From Hetaerina americana (taxonomy: Eukaryota; Arthropoda; Insecta; Odonata; Calopterygidae), in contig JAKTNV010000062.1 in assembly GCA_022747635.1 (NCBI GenBank), forward strand, positions 1,873,964-1,937,963: a stretch of 64,000 bases of DNA. Direction: 5' to 3'. The notes under the pieces are model-generated. The model saw only the letters and a list, made by a program, of their open reading frames with translations, ran no database searches and was not told the DNA's origin. This document shows positions 1-9,534 of the stretch, piece after piece. Within the stretch, counting starts at the first letter, position 1. Each line of letters opens with the position of its first letter. A program made the position numbers and the translations under genes.

Positions 1-1688
1 AATTGATGAAACAAGTTTTTGCAATTATTTTTCCGAGATGTTGCCCCAAAACATGCAAAGTCTCTCCAAAAGTATCGTTTCCTAAGGAAAATTAACCCTC
101 TTTACAGCATTTTTACGAATTTAATTGGAATGACAGGAGATCCAGGCATACAAATAAAGGATCGCCAATAGCGACGCCTCGAAATGCCGATATTTTTGAT
201 TTGGTTTCAATCCATCGAATATCTCAAGACCTATTCCTTCAACTCCTTGCCATTGAGAAACGTTCCAACATTATAACAAAAATATTCACAACAGACCAAA
301 ACGAAGTGTGCAAAGTGTTAGACCGAAGGTATCTCAGATCTGAGAAGCAGGAACGTTGAGGTGTTTCTGTTTTGGACAAATAATTACGATGCCCTTATGC
401 AACAGAAGTGCCGCAAACTAATTTTACTAAACCAAAATTACAATCTACATGAAATAAGGCACAAAAAGGTAATAATAATTATTCCGATACCCCAATGTTT
501 ATCTCTCTCGTCAGCTAAAGGAACCTCAAGTTTAGATTTCTTTTAAATTTTAATTATGTGCAAAAATTCATGCAGGAATTAAGTACGAACAGATCGTAAA
601 AAATCGTGCAAAAGCAAATCATGGCATGAGGGCAGATGTTTTAACTAGTCAGCCAAGGCAGTCACGGCTGAGGAAATAAGGGATTTAGTGTGGAGCACTG
701 ATGATCAAGAAAAAATGAAAATATGAATCAATATGAAGCCGAGTTAAATGTTAACCTTCGGATTCCCAAATCTTCCTCAAAACGGATGAGAATCACTCAC
801 ACAATGCATAGTTGAGGCAATTACTATAATAATAATAACGAATCAAGTATTGAACTTTAACGTGGTACACCAGTCGGTGCTAAAAATTCTTGAATTCTTT
901 AATCTCCAGAGCACATAGAGGGGCTCATTTTGACGTCCATGGACCGCAAATATCAAGTCAATTATCGCAATAGTATAAACTTCCAGCAAAATGATTCATG
1001 GGGCCTGAAGACCATTATAGAATTTCATCGTTGTAATGACGACCGCGAAATAAACCCTTTTGGACATTAGAGATCAAATAAAGAGTATTTAGGGTTTGAA
1101 TTAATGAAGTTTCGTGGTGGAGGGAATGGTTAGGGACGGCAAAAGGGGGAAGGGGGGTGCTGTAGGGCTAGGGTCTACTACTCCACCCTGGGGTCCCCGC
1201 CTACCTCGAAATGGACCACGGGAGCGTGACCCGGGGGAGCCAGAACCGCGCCCTGTATATCCAGGGGCCAATTTTCGCTCAAAGGGAGAGGGGGCGATTC
1301 GCTTCCCTTCTTGTGAGACGCTGCGGCGAGACAGGGGTTTTATGGCAAGGGATCACGAACGCGCGTTCCCTTACCTCCTGAGCGTTTATTTCCCATCTGC
1401 GACATGATCTTCAGCTTTGAATTTCGAAGATGCCGTTGATATTTTAGAGTGCACCAACAGAGAAGCACAAAAGTATTATAGATCGCATGATTTTCCACCG
1501 CTCCGAAAAGAATGAGTTTGAATGTTGCAAGCAAAAGCGTGAAACATTGTAGTCAATTATTTGATCATGAATGAAAAAGATTGGCGCTTTTTTCATGAAG
1601 ATCTTCCCCTTTATTCCATTCGATCGATTACATTGAACTACTGTTGTGCATTAAATCCCGTTAAGAAAGAAATTTCAGTGTCTACCGG
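1..1688. other. Unannotated leading region
   Basis: I see no recognisable gene or mobile element here. A short GC-rich stretch lies near 1130-1340 inside otherwise AT-rich DNA. Open frames in it (for example 1114-1407 on +) have low-complexity, proline- and arginine-rich translations that look like no family I know, so I treat them as chance frames. Confidence 0.4.
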
Positions 1689-1774
1689 TCAGAAAAGGTC
1701 ACCACCGACTGCAGCACAACACCCAATGCATGCATTACATTGGACCATTCTCGTATGTATGTGTATATATACAA

Positions 1775-2215
1775 GCAATTTTAGAATTCCTTGTTGGTCC
1801 ACTGTTATTTTTTCCATGGGTGGAGTATGTATTGTTTCTTGGAGATATGCGGTGGCAACATCATTCGAGAAAACGCTTTGGAAGAATGAATTTGGGATGT
1901 TAGCTTTACCCTCGCTGTCTATATGAATTATATTGCTACAATCCCTTAAGCAAGCCACGGTTTGTTTACTCCCATTTACTTCCCTAACAAATGACCAGAA
2001 AGCTTTGGGGTCAGTGTCCAAGTGCTCGCAAAGTACTTTGCGTTTAAAGTCCAGTAAGGCGCTACGTAATCGTGTTTTGGTTTCAATTTTAGAGGATCTA
2101 TATGTGTCCCATAATTGTTTATTCTTAGGGGATGATGTTTTCACGCCTGCCCTCTTTACCCTAGAGTGCAGCATTCTCTGCTTTCGAAGGGCTTCCTTTC
2201 TAAGGGAATGGAACC
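1775..2215 (-). pseudogene. Non-LTR retrotransposon ORF2 fragment (endonuclease-RT linker)
   Basis: A minus-strand open frame translates to a lysine/arginine-rich helix, then an FWSFVREVNGSK motif and an FFQSVFSN motif. This is the typical order of the linker between the APE endonuclease and reverse transcriptase in Jockey/CR1-superfamily non-LTR elements (W-x-F-V-R, then the F-x-S-V-F block that precedes RT). Homology ends near 1775, just after an ITVDQQGILKLL segment where RT motif 0/1 would begin, so the RT itself is absent. Loss of the 3' part is not normal 5' truncation and points to a later deletion. The frame continues upstream of its first Met (2174) to about 2215, where it meets a tRNA-like sequence. 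Clade assignment beyond Jockey/CR1 superfamily is uncertain. Confidence 0.6.
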
Positions 2216-2266
2216 CGTGCCCCCCGGTTAGCAGTCCAACGCTCTACCCACTGCACTACTGAGACC

Positions 2267-2271
<5 letters not shown>
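2204..2271 (-). tRNA. tRNA-like sequence (SINE head or tRNA pseudogene)
   Basis: On the minus strand there is an A-box-like stretch (TAGTGCAGTGGGTAGAGC), an anticodon-arm-like GGACTGCTAACC, and a B-box-like GGGTTCCATTCCC. A clean seven-base acceptor stem is not visible, so this is more likely a tRNA-derived SINE head or tRNA pseudogene than a working gene. It directly abuts the RT fragment on one side and an (AT)n tract on the other. Confidence 0.45.

Positions 2272-2353
<82 letters not shown>
2272..2353. repeat. (AT)n microsatellite
   Basis: An uninterrupted AT dinucleotide tract of about 82 bp between the tRNA-like sequence and repeat copy T1. Confidence 0.97.
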
Positions 2354-2355
<2 letters not shown>

Positions 2356-2365
2356 ACACATATTT

Positions 2366-2573
2366 TACACTAAGATCTGCAATGCTTTATGCAACCAAGT
2401 GCCCCGATTCTTTGGCCAAGAGATGCCATTAGGGAGCTGTTTCGCCCACCAAAGGAGAAATAGGCAACACACCAGAGGAAAGGATAGTAGTAAAGAAATC
2501 ATACAACATCATAAAGGATAGGAACTGCGCGTTTCGTGGCACGCATAGCCAGAAGAAGAGACGAGCCAGAACC
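2366..2573 (+). repeat. Repeat T1: partial copy of the tRNA-bearing dispersed repeat
   Basis: This stretch shares long near-identical blocks with sequences at 7690-7870 and 58350-58530 and, inverted, at 15340-15540. Shared blocks include CCCCGATTCTTTGGCCAAG, the ACCAAAGGAGAAATAG block, CATACAACATCATA and TTTCGTGGCACGCATAGCC. T1 lacks the tRNA-like core present in the other copies: it starts just downstream of where the core would be and stops after the AGACGAGCCA block. Confidence 0.8.
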
Positions 2574-2761
2574 AAAAACTATTTCTCATTATATTTCTAA
2601 GTTTTACATTTCCACTCTTGCGACTGATCGTGTGACTGATCATACATAGTTATGCATATATGTATCTATATATGCCTGCATAAATATGTATATATGTATG
2701 TATGTATACATATGCTTTATTAAAGAGTTCAGGGGAAATGTATTATGTACTGACAGACAGG

Positions 2762-3592
2762 AAACCCTAAGGTTTCCTGACCCTCGTGTCGGACTCCCAC
2801 CGACTAAAACCCCTCGTCTCTTCCTCTGTGGTCTTTATTTTCTCCTACGGTACTGCTGGTGGCTTATTACTTGGTAGTAGAGACCATTAGCTGTAGCCTT
2901 TCCTCTATAAATATACTTCCACTTCCATCAATGCGCTCCTGGCGCGCTCTGCTTGGCGTAGCTCCTTCATGATGGCGGTAATGAAGTCACAAATCACACT
3001 TCAGGTTGCTTCTGATGGCATCATATGCTCCGCCAAGGTCTCTGGCGTAAGTTGAGTGTTTAAATTTAATACAAGGGCGTCGCGCGATGCACTGAACCGT
3101 GGGCACTCAAAAATCACGTGTTTAGCATTCTCCTAGACTCCTGGGCACGTTGGGCAGTGCGGCGAATCCTCATGTTTGTATTTATGCAGATACGCCCGAA
3201 AACACCCATGACCCGATAGCACTTGCGTGAGGTAGTAGTTGAGCACTCCATGGGACGGGTGTACCCATTTCGCCACGTATGGGAAAAGCCGGTGTGTCCA
3301 TCTTCCCTTCGTTGATGTGTCCTACAATCTCTGCCACTCCTTAACACTGTCTTCTCTTACTTCTCTTACTTCCTGCGATACCCCTTCCTCAGCAGTACAT
3401 CGGTCCATATGGGAGCACCATAGGTGAGCACTGAGGTAGTAACTGATGCCAGCAGTTGTATTCTTTTCTGCTTGGGGCCACTAACATTGGGCATAAGCCG
3501 TTGCAGTGTGGTCACCACTGCAGAGGCTTTACCGCTGACCCGCCCCACCTGCGCCTTGAAATTTAGCCTGGTGTCTCGGTATCGCCGTTATT
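2762..3592 (-). mobile_element. R1-clade non-LTR retrotransposon, 5'-truncated 3' end
   Basis: Minus-strand frames give the C-terminal part of an R1-type (Waldo/TRAS-like) ORF2. First comes a GRVSGKASAVVTTLQRLMPN segment, then SVLTYGAPIW. After a frame change there is QVLSGHGCF-AYLHKYKH followed by a C-P-T-C ... H-V-I-F-E-C zinc-knuckle pattern near 3110-3170, and an alanine/arginine-rich tail ending near 2940. This CCHC-like knuckle downstream of RT is the R1-clade hallmark. Stops interrupt the frame inside the knuckle and before the last 20 residues. The 3' UTR contains a GGGGTTTTAGTCGGTGGGAG block as in other R1-type elements and runs to about 2762. RT catalytic motifs are missing through 5' truncation. 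Non-functional. Confidence 0.8.
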
Positions 3593-3600
3593 ATTATTAT

Positions 3601-4718
3601 TATTCGCCGTTATTATTATCATATATATATAATAAAACAGTCATACTTCTAAATATGGAATATCTTTAATTCATAGAATTTATTCGCAAGCCAATTTAGA
3701 TGTAACCAACGAAATCCACATTTCATTCCATTCTCAAATTTGAATTTTTATTTTCAATCTCAGTCGTGTTTTTAAAACGTGTTTTATAGATCTGAATGAT
3801 TCACAGTCAACTGGAGTGAAGCTACGCGTGGGGGGAGCCGTAGCGGTTTATCTCGACGGAATGCGAAGCCAGTCTCAATTTGTTTTATGCAGCCGAGGCA
3901 GGTTTTATAGAGCGAAGATCCCCACCACGTTGCAAGGGTTCGTGTGAAAGGGTTTAAGGGAGCGGAAGGCGTGGACAGCCCGTGCCCATCAGATATCCCA
4001 CCATCCTCTCTCTTCACCAATATGCTGCGCTTGGGGAAGGAGTGGGATCCCACTTTGCACGCACGCACGCACGCACACGCACACACTGCGGGCGTCTTGC
4101 CTGCGACACCACCGCACTCGTCGTTAAAACCCAAAAAGAATACACTCGCCCGGGGAATAATCAATTTCCTCATAAAAATCTGTATCTTCAAATGTACCCT
4201 TGGAGTGTTGGTAAAGGAGCGAGACTCGTAGGCATGGAATTTGGAATGCGTTTAGAATTAATGTTCATACAAAAATTGCGATACCAGAACAAGGGTTGGG
4301 GGATGTGAATAATTGGGAGCGGAAAGTGACCGTTGATTGGCTTGAAACAAAAGTAGAAAACACCGAAGGGTGATTTGGGGGAGGAGGGGAAAAAATACAT
4401 GACAGCATGGCCAACGACCTGTGGAAAAGGGTGCTCTACCTGGAATGAACCCTGAGAAGAATCGTGGACCCTTATTAAGATTAACAGGATAAGAATACTC
4501 GCCTTCAATCCGTATGTGGTTGCTTTGTCGGAGAATGCCAATCAAATCAAGTGGTTGGAACTGGGAATGCACGAAAGATGCTAAATGAGGAAAGTACACA
4601 CACACATATATTGAACGAGTGAAGGAAAAAGGTGCGAAGATAAGAAAGGCATTGCAAATAATAAATGAGGAAAGTGGAACATCTTAAACGAGTGAAGGAA
4701 ATTGATGTGAATAGTTAC
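3601..4718. other. Unannotated spacer
   Basis: No gene recognised. A short (CA/CGCA)n stretch lies at about 4058-4087. Two imperfect direct copies of an AAATGAGGAAAGT ... AACGAGTGAAGGAAA block occur at about 4583-4628 and 4662-4701. Overlapping open frames on both strands at 3784-4605 look like unselected sequence. Confidence 0.4.
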
Positions 4719-5298
4719 GGTAAAATACCTAGGCGTTACATACACAAAAGAATTAACTTGGGGGACTCACATACGTAAAGTCTGCCGTCAAGCATATAAA
4801 AAATTGGGATTCATTAGACGTATTGTCGGCAAAAGTGACTCGAAGGTCAAGGAACGTTTTTACCACGCTCTTGTAACGCCTCATTTAGAATACGCATGCA
4901 GCGTGTGGGATCCGAGTGAAAAAGGTCTCATTCGGGAAATTGAGAAGGTTCAACGCCGGGCAGCCCGTTTTGTAAAAAATTCCTACGATAAAAGGCAAAG
5001 CGTCACCGAAATGCTCATGGATTTGGGGTGGGAATCATTGGCTGAGAGACGATTCAATGCAAGATTGAAATTATTAAATAAATTTAGATCCGCATGTTTC
5101 AGCATCGAAGTCTCGCAAATTATTCGTACTCCTACATACATTGGTCGCTTGGATCATGCTTATACAATTCGGGAAATAAATGCCAGAACTAGCCGACTCA
5201 AGGACTCCTTCTTCCCACGGACAATACGGGATAGCAACTGCAGGGTTATAGATAGTAAAAATTCCACTTGCCACCCTCAGCGTCTAAAAAATAATTAG
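4719..5298 (+). pseudogene. CR1/L2-like reverse transcriptase C-terminus
   Basis: The open frame starts inside the element, so the Met at 4804 is not a real start. Upstream in frame is VKYLGVTYTKELTWGTHI, the conserved block following the RT palm. It is followed by RFYHALVTPHLEYACSVWDP, the IEKVQRRAARFVKN motif, MLMDLGWESLAERR, and a C-terminal FFPRTIRDSNC motif. This order is characteristic of CR1/L2-type non-LTR elements (thumb and post-RT region). No FADD palm motif is present because the copy is 5'-truncated. About 190 codons are open, making it one of the better preserved protein remnants here. Confidence 0.85.
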
Positions 5299-5812
5299 TT
5301 GTATTTAAATGCATGCTCTTCCACTAACCTCGTGTGTTTTGTTATCATAACCCATTCTTTTCGAATGACCTCATTCGTGTTCTGTTCATCTGTTTTTAAG
5401 TCACCCTTTCATTCCCTCGTCCCTCTTTCAATCCCCCGGGGGAAATTCCTGCTACCTGCGGCATTCCCTGCCTTTTACAGTCTCCTCGGGGGGTAGAGTG
5501 TTTTTTGTTGTATGTTCATGTGGTGGTGGTGTTTCACATTCTTGCTTGTTGTGTCCTGGCTTGCGTGTTGTTGGATGGCTTTCGTGCTGCATCCTGGGGT
5601 GCAGCTGTTTGTTGATTAATAGTATATGTGTTTGCATGAGTGTTGGATGAAGGGATTGTTGCATGAGTGTGTTCGCTGCTGTGGGTGTAACTTTCCACGT
5701 AGTTGTTTTGCATGAGGTATTGTTCCTTTTTACGGTTGGTGACCTAACACCCCCCGCCACACGCCCTTGCGGCGGCTTGCGGGGTATTATGTAGATGTAG
5801 ATGTAGAGTTTA
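4719..5812 (+). mobile_element. CR1/L2-like non-LTR retrotransposon, 3' part with tail
   Basis: The RT C-terminal frame is followed by a 500-bp 3' UTR ending in a GC-rich block (a CACCCCCCGCCACACGCCC-type sequence, then GGCGGCTTGCGGGGTATT) and a short tandem ATGTAG repeat. A 3' end with a short microsatellite-like tail instead of poly(A) is usual in CR1/L2-type elements. The same UTR occurs inverted at 32225-32660, and the terminal block alone recurs several times in the window. The 5' end is truncated near 4719. Confidence 0.85.
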
Positions 5813-6740
5813 TAAACATTGATTCCAATTCAGGGAGAGTATTCTAACGGAACTAAAGAAAGTTGTTTTTCAAGGTAGTTTGATTTTTTTTCAGGTAAAC
5901 AACTAAATTGTATACGCTTTGTATAATCTTCTATTAAATAAACGCTTTTTCTTCCAAATTCCTAAAATAAGTTTCTTTATTTAGTAGAGAAAATGTGCCT
6001 TCCTGATGCATTAAATATTGTAGCATAAATTACGTCGAATTGTCGAGGTATGGGGTACACACGATCCATTATCATTAATCTTATGTTATGAATCCTTGCA
6101 TATAGTTGAAAAAATCGAAAAAAGCCATTCGCAATGAAAGCTTGACTCTTTCCTTGTGATAATGGATGCACTCTGCGGATTGAAGCGTGGTTGTAGCCGA
6201 TAGTCTCGATAGATATCTCGTGCCGTTGGACAAAGAACGGAAAGGGAAACTTACGATTCCGAAGACGGAACCGAGACTCAACTTTTTTTGTTGCTCCCCG
6301 AGACATAAAATCAATCTGTCTCATCAATCTGTTCCTCTCTCAATGCGGACATTAGAAAAAGAGTCCGTGGGCGTCGCGACGCCAGGGAGTCCATCTTAGA
6401 TCGATAGGTGGCGATAGGAGTGGTCCAAGTGAGATGACGCAATGATCTGTATGTATATATATCCTGCCTTCTTCAAATTTCTCCAAAAATTCGTATTTCC
6501 ATACCCCAAACATGTTTAAAACATTATTGTTTGCCTTTCTTATAACTTCTCTATTTCCATTCTCTTACTCACAGTTATCTTAAAATACCGCTACACAAAT
6601 CATAAATCCCAATTTTTCCAACATAAAATGCTCATCGAAATATTATCACCAGGTGACGTAAAAATATACTTAGTAAGTACACTTAGCGAAAAGAAAATTT
6701 CAAAATTATTTCACTATATTTTATTACTAAGCCAAGTTGT
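5813..6740. other. Unannotated spacer
   Basis: AT-rich DNA between the CR1-like tail and PLE-1. A minus-strand frame of 116 codons (5977-6327) has no motif I recognise and no flanking gene structure, so I do not call it. Confidence 0.35.
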
Positions 6741-6754
6741 AAGCGGGCGATACG

Positions 6755-7397
6755 ATGGAGCTCCCAATCGGCCGTAGGGGTGTCCCGTCTTCGTGTAGCG
6801 GGAAGGACCGATTTCTTCATCACTGCTCCGGTTTCTCTCGTTATGGCGCCCGTTGGGTCGCGTGCCATCACCAAGGCCCTTGTGCCCTTCGCTTCCACAA
6901 TCTCCGGGAAAATCTCGCGAATATTAAGGAGATTTGATATCGAGACAATCCACAAACCTACAGATAAGTTAAGAGCACCACTGGTTAAAGCTAAGGACCC
7001 CATTGGGCTGAAGACCCCAGGAGTGTACCAGATCCCCTGTGAGCGCGGTGAAGTCTACGTGAATGAGACGAGCCGCACGATCGAAACAAGGCTGAAAGAA
7101 CATCAGAGGCATCTCAGACTGGGGCAACTGGAGAAATCAGCAGTGGCGGAACATTGCTTTACCAAGGACCATAAGATAAGGTGGGAGGGGACCAAAATTA
7201 TCTGCCGATCCAACGGACACTGGGACCGGCTCACTAAGGAGGCCATCGAGATCCGCCTCCAAAAACATAATTTTAACAGGGACTCGGGCTTCTACCTGGG
7301 CAATACCTGGAAATCAATCCTTAGAGCAATGGGGGAAACCAGAAACGACGGGCAACCAATGGGAAGGCGCCCTGATACGCGCCATTCCACGGACTAA
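6755..7397 (+). pseudogene. Penelope-like element GIY-YIG endonuclease region (PLE-1)
   Basis: The 205-codon frame from 6780 begins with the end of the RT thumb/linker of Penelope-type elements (KISRILRRFDIETIHKPTDK) and continues into a GIY-YIG nuclease fold: GVYQIPCERGEVYVNETSR, then TRLKEHQRHLRLGQLEKSAV, AEHCFTKDHKI, and a glutamate in the KEAIEIRLQKHNFNRD helix. Penelope-clade elements encode RT followed by GIY-YIG, which nicks the target. The usual YIG at the second motif reads YVN here, so the catalytic core is probably damaged. The RT core is missing through 5' truncation. The C-terminus and stop look natural. This copy resembles the Penelope/Poseidon type rather than the zinc-linker type seen in PLE-2 to PLE-5. 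Confidence 0.85.
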
Positions 7398-7423
7398 TCA
7401 AATGACACCAGATTGGGTGGAAA

Positions 7424-7426
<3 letters not shown>

Positions 7427-7470
<44 letters not shown>
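7427..7470. repeat. (AT)n microsatellite
   Basis: 44-bp AT dinucleotide run at the left boundary of repeat T2. Confidence 0.95.
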
Positions 7471-7472
<2 letters not shown>

Positions 7473-7582
7473 TCATATATACAGAAACAGATATAAGGAA
7501 AAGGGATAGGAACACATATAAAGGACGAACACAATAAAGGTGGGGAAGGCGGAATCGAACGGACCACAAGAGTAAAAATATT

Positions 7583-7657
7583 TCCTCAACCGGGACTCGA
7601 ACACCGGATCTTTCCACTTGCCGGGCGGATGCTCTTAACCACTTGAGCTATCGAGGA
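7583..7657 (-). tRNA. tRNA-like core of repeat T2 (left arm)
   Basis: Exact inverse of the sequence at 7946-8020; the structure is described there. Confidence 0.55.
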
Positions 7658-7945
7658 TAGTCAATTTACCCTGAGATCCGTGGGTCTAATATGTCGCCAA
7701 GCGCCCCGATTCTTTCAGCCAAGAGATGGCGTCAGGGGGCAGTTTCACCCACCAAAGGAGAAATAGACAATACACAAGGAAAGGAAAGGACAGTGGGTTA
7801 GAATTCATACAACATCATACAGGAAAGGAACAGTGCGTTTCGTGGCACGCATAGCCAGAAGAAAGAGATGAGCCACATTGGCCAAATACACATTCAAACA
7901 CGAAATCCCGCCAAACGGCGAATAAATACTCATATATACAGAAAC

Positions 7946-8020
7946 TCCTCGATAGCTCAAGTGGTTAAGAGCATCCGCCCGGCAAGTGGAAAGATCCGGT
8001 GTTCGAGTCCCGGTTGAGGA
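7946..8020 (+). tRNA. tRNA-like core of repeat T2 (right arm), anticodon-loop GGC
   Basis: A 75-nt cloverleaf can be drawn: acceptor TCCTCGA/TTGAGGA (one G-U), D arm GCTC-loop-GAGC, anticodon arm TCCGC-CCGGCAA-GTGGA, a 5-nt variable region, and a CCGG/CCGG T stem around TGTTCGAGTC. The A box (TAGCTCAAGTGG) and B box (GTTCGAGTCC) are good. Position 33 is C rather than the invariant U and the T arm is one pair short, so I favour a tRNA-derived repeat component over a functional alanine tRNA. Unusually, conserved repeat sequence extends about 280 bp upstream of the tRNA start, whereas a normal SINE begins with its tRNA head. Confidence 0.55.
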
Positions 8021-8166
8021 AATATTTTTACTCTTGTGGTCCGTTCGATTCCGCCTTCCCCACCTTTATTGTGTTCGTCCTTTATATGTGTTCCTATCCC
8101 TTTTCCTTATATCTGTTTCTGTATATATGAGTATTTATTCGCCGTTTGGCGGGATTTCGTGTTTGA

Positions 8167-8169
<3 letters not shown>

Positions 8170-8205
<36 letters not shown>
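8170..8205. repeat. (AT)n microsatellite
   Basis: 36-bp AT run at the right boundary of repeat T2. Confidence 0.95.
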
Positions 8206-8206
<1 letters not shown>

Positions 8207-8237
8207 GGGGAAAGAAGAGGTAAACGGCATTCAGAAG

Positions 8238-8271
8238 CCCTGAAGACGATGACCGAGTCGGACATCGAAAC
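8238..8271 (+). other. PLE terminal hairpin motif, family F3
   Basis: CCCTGAAGAC is followed by a stem GATG/CATC, an A-A mismatch, CCG/CGG closing a 3-nt loop, then GAAAC. It is the same architecture as at 33271-33303 with different stem bases. Confidence 0.6.
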
Positions 8272-8394
8272 TTCGGCCGATATGGACGATATAACCCGGT
8301 GGAGGACCCGAGAGGAATTTACATAGCTGATATGCCGGGACAACACCAAATCTATTATCAAGTCATACAATGCTTTCTGGCCATACAATGCACC

Positions 8395-8640
8395 CGAAAA
8401 ATGGAAAGCATATTGATGACGGCAGTGGGGTGTGGAAGACTGTTGTATGGAGAGGAAAATTTTGGGCAAAAGAGGAAAAGGGAGAATAGGATAGTTTGAC
8501 GGGATGAAGGAAATATACGTAGATGCAGAGAGGGCCATTGTAGTGTTGGATTTTGGGTTGTGTTTTATTGGGAGAGACAAGAGAATTGTTCGGTAGATTT
8601 TTCCACCCAAGGCCTACCTTGAACGATAGATAATAATAAA
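8395..8640 (+). mobile_element. RTE-f: RTE-clade 3' terminal fragment
   Basis: Aligns by eye with the last 250 bp of the RTE copies at 9.5-11.1 and 16.6-19.4 kb: a GGCAGTGGGGTGTGGAAGAC block, an AAAAGAGGAAAAGGGAG block, a GATGAAGGA block, then the 3' UTR ending in CCAAGGCCTACCTTGAACG and a TAATAATAAAT tail. Reading frames are broken. It is followed by a short tandem duplication of a CACCCAGACTATTATATAT unit (8642-8700). Confidence 0.7.
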
Positions 8641-8699
8641 TCACCCAGACTATTATATATATTACTATTACTACACCCAGACTATTATATATATTATAC

Positions 8700-9534
8700 C
8701 ACTCCTCTATTTCTCAACCCAATCTCGCACTACCTCCTTCAAGTACAGCTACGTTCCTTCGTACCATTACATACATAAATTGCAAGAGTCTCCAGTCTAC
8801 GCCAATTCAAAGAACATACTTTAGGACACCTCAACTCTGCACTCCATATTTTTCGCAACACATGTTTTTTACCCCACCAATGCATTCTCTGTGTACTTCC
8901 CAAAGACTCCCTGCCCGTTGAGGAACTTGTTTCCTTAACGACCATTTTTGATCAAAACACTTTCGAAATGCGTATTCCTTTCCGCAGCTAAAATTCATAC
9001 CATCTTACTTTATTTTCTTTAGCTTTTCCGTACCTCTTCAAAAAATAATAAATTTCGATTCCCTATAATTTTTCTGTAACCTAGTCCTCACACTCCGATT
9101 TCGTAATGCGCTCAGCAATGAAGCGATGATTGCACTGGTCTTAGACTAATGCTACATTATGGCTTGATCGAGGAAACATCACATAGGTTTATTGTAGTTA
9201 AAGGCCATCCTACGGTAAAACTTACCCCCGCCTTTATATCATGCCGCACCTGCCAATTTACTGACGTAGAGCTTGAGATGTTCACAGATAATGCTGTTGT
9301 ACATGTCTCTGTCCCTGTGTCTCTCACAGAACGTTCAAGTAGAAATGCGAATACGCACGATATATTAAATGACTTGCCATGAGCGGTAGTGACATGGAGA
9401 GGTAAAAATAATTGAAAAAGGAAGGGCTAATTATATTTTTCGCCCAAAAAATGATTTATTTCACCGCTCTGCTATTCGACTTTTCGTTTGATATTTCATG
9501 ATTGGTTTCATGATTTATATGAATATATATTAGA
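8700..9534. other. Unannotated spacer
   Basis: No feature recognised. Open frames at 8739-8945 (-) and 9149-9382 (+) have no known motifs. Confidence 0.35.

Larger units (their letters stand above)
7471..8171. repeat. Repeat T2: tRNA-bearing repeat with 187-bp perfect inverted arms
   Basis: Bases 7471-7657 and 7946-8132 are inverted copies, identical as far as I can check by eye, separated by 288 bp. Each arm carries one tRNA-like sequence. The full unit reads 7489-7945 (about 457 bp). An 18-bp ACTCATATATACAGAAAC sequence lies at both of its ends (7471 and 7928). The inverted copy runs through that 18-mer straight into sequence matching the far end of the unit (8133-8171 is the inverse of about 7889-7927). 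This means the template was a head-to-tail tandem or circular form of the unit. T2 sits between two (AT)n tracts inside PLE-1. Confidence 0.85.
6740..8340 (+). mobile_element. PLE-1: Penelope-like element split by a tRNA-repeat insertion
   Basis: The GIY-YIG frame ends at 7397. About 25 bp later an (AT)n tract, repeat T2 with its inverted partial copy, and a second (AT)n tract intervene. PLE-type 3' sequence resumes at about 8206, including the hairpin motif at 8238-8271 and an ACCCGGTGG-AGGACCCGAGAGGAATT block. That block matches the terminal unit at 33271-33357 (ACCCGGTGGGAAACCCGAGAGAACTT), so this is PLE terminal DNA. That both flanks belong to the same insertion is inferred. Confidence 0.6.

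Noticed and set aside
7946..8020. Functional tRNA-Ala gene
   Set aside because: C at position 33, short T stem, and location inside a dispersed repeat with degenerate sister copies argue against a working tRNA.
8238..8271. Calling the hairpin a functional hammerhead ribozyme
   Set aside because: Core strands resemble CUGANGA and GAAA, but an extra base precedes the stem and neither a stem III nor a cleavage triplet could be placed by eye.
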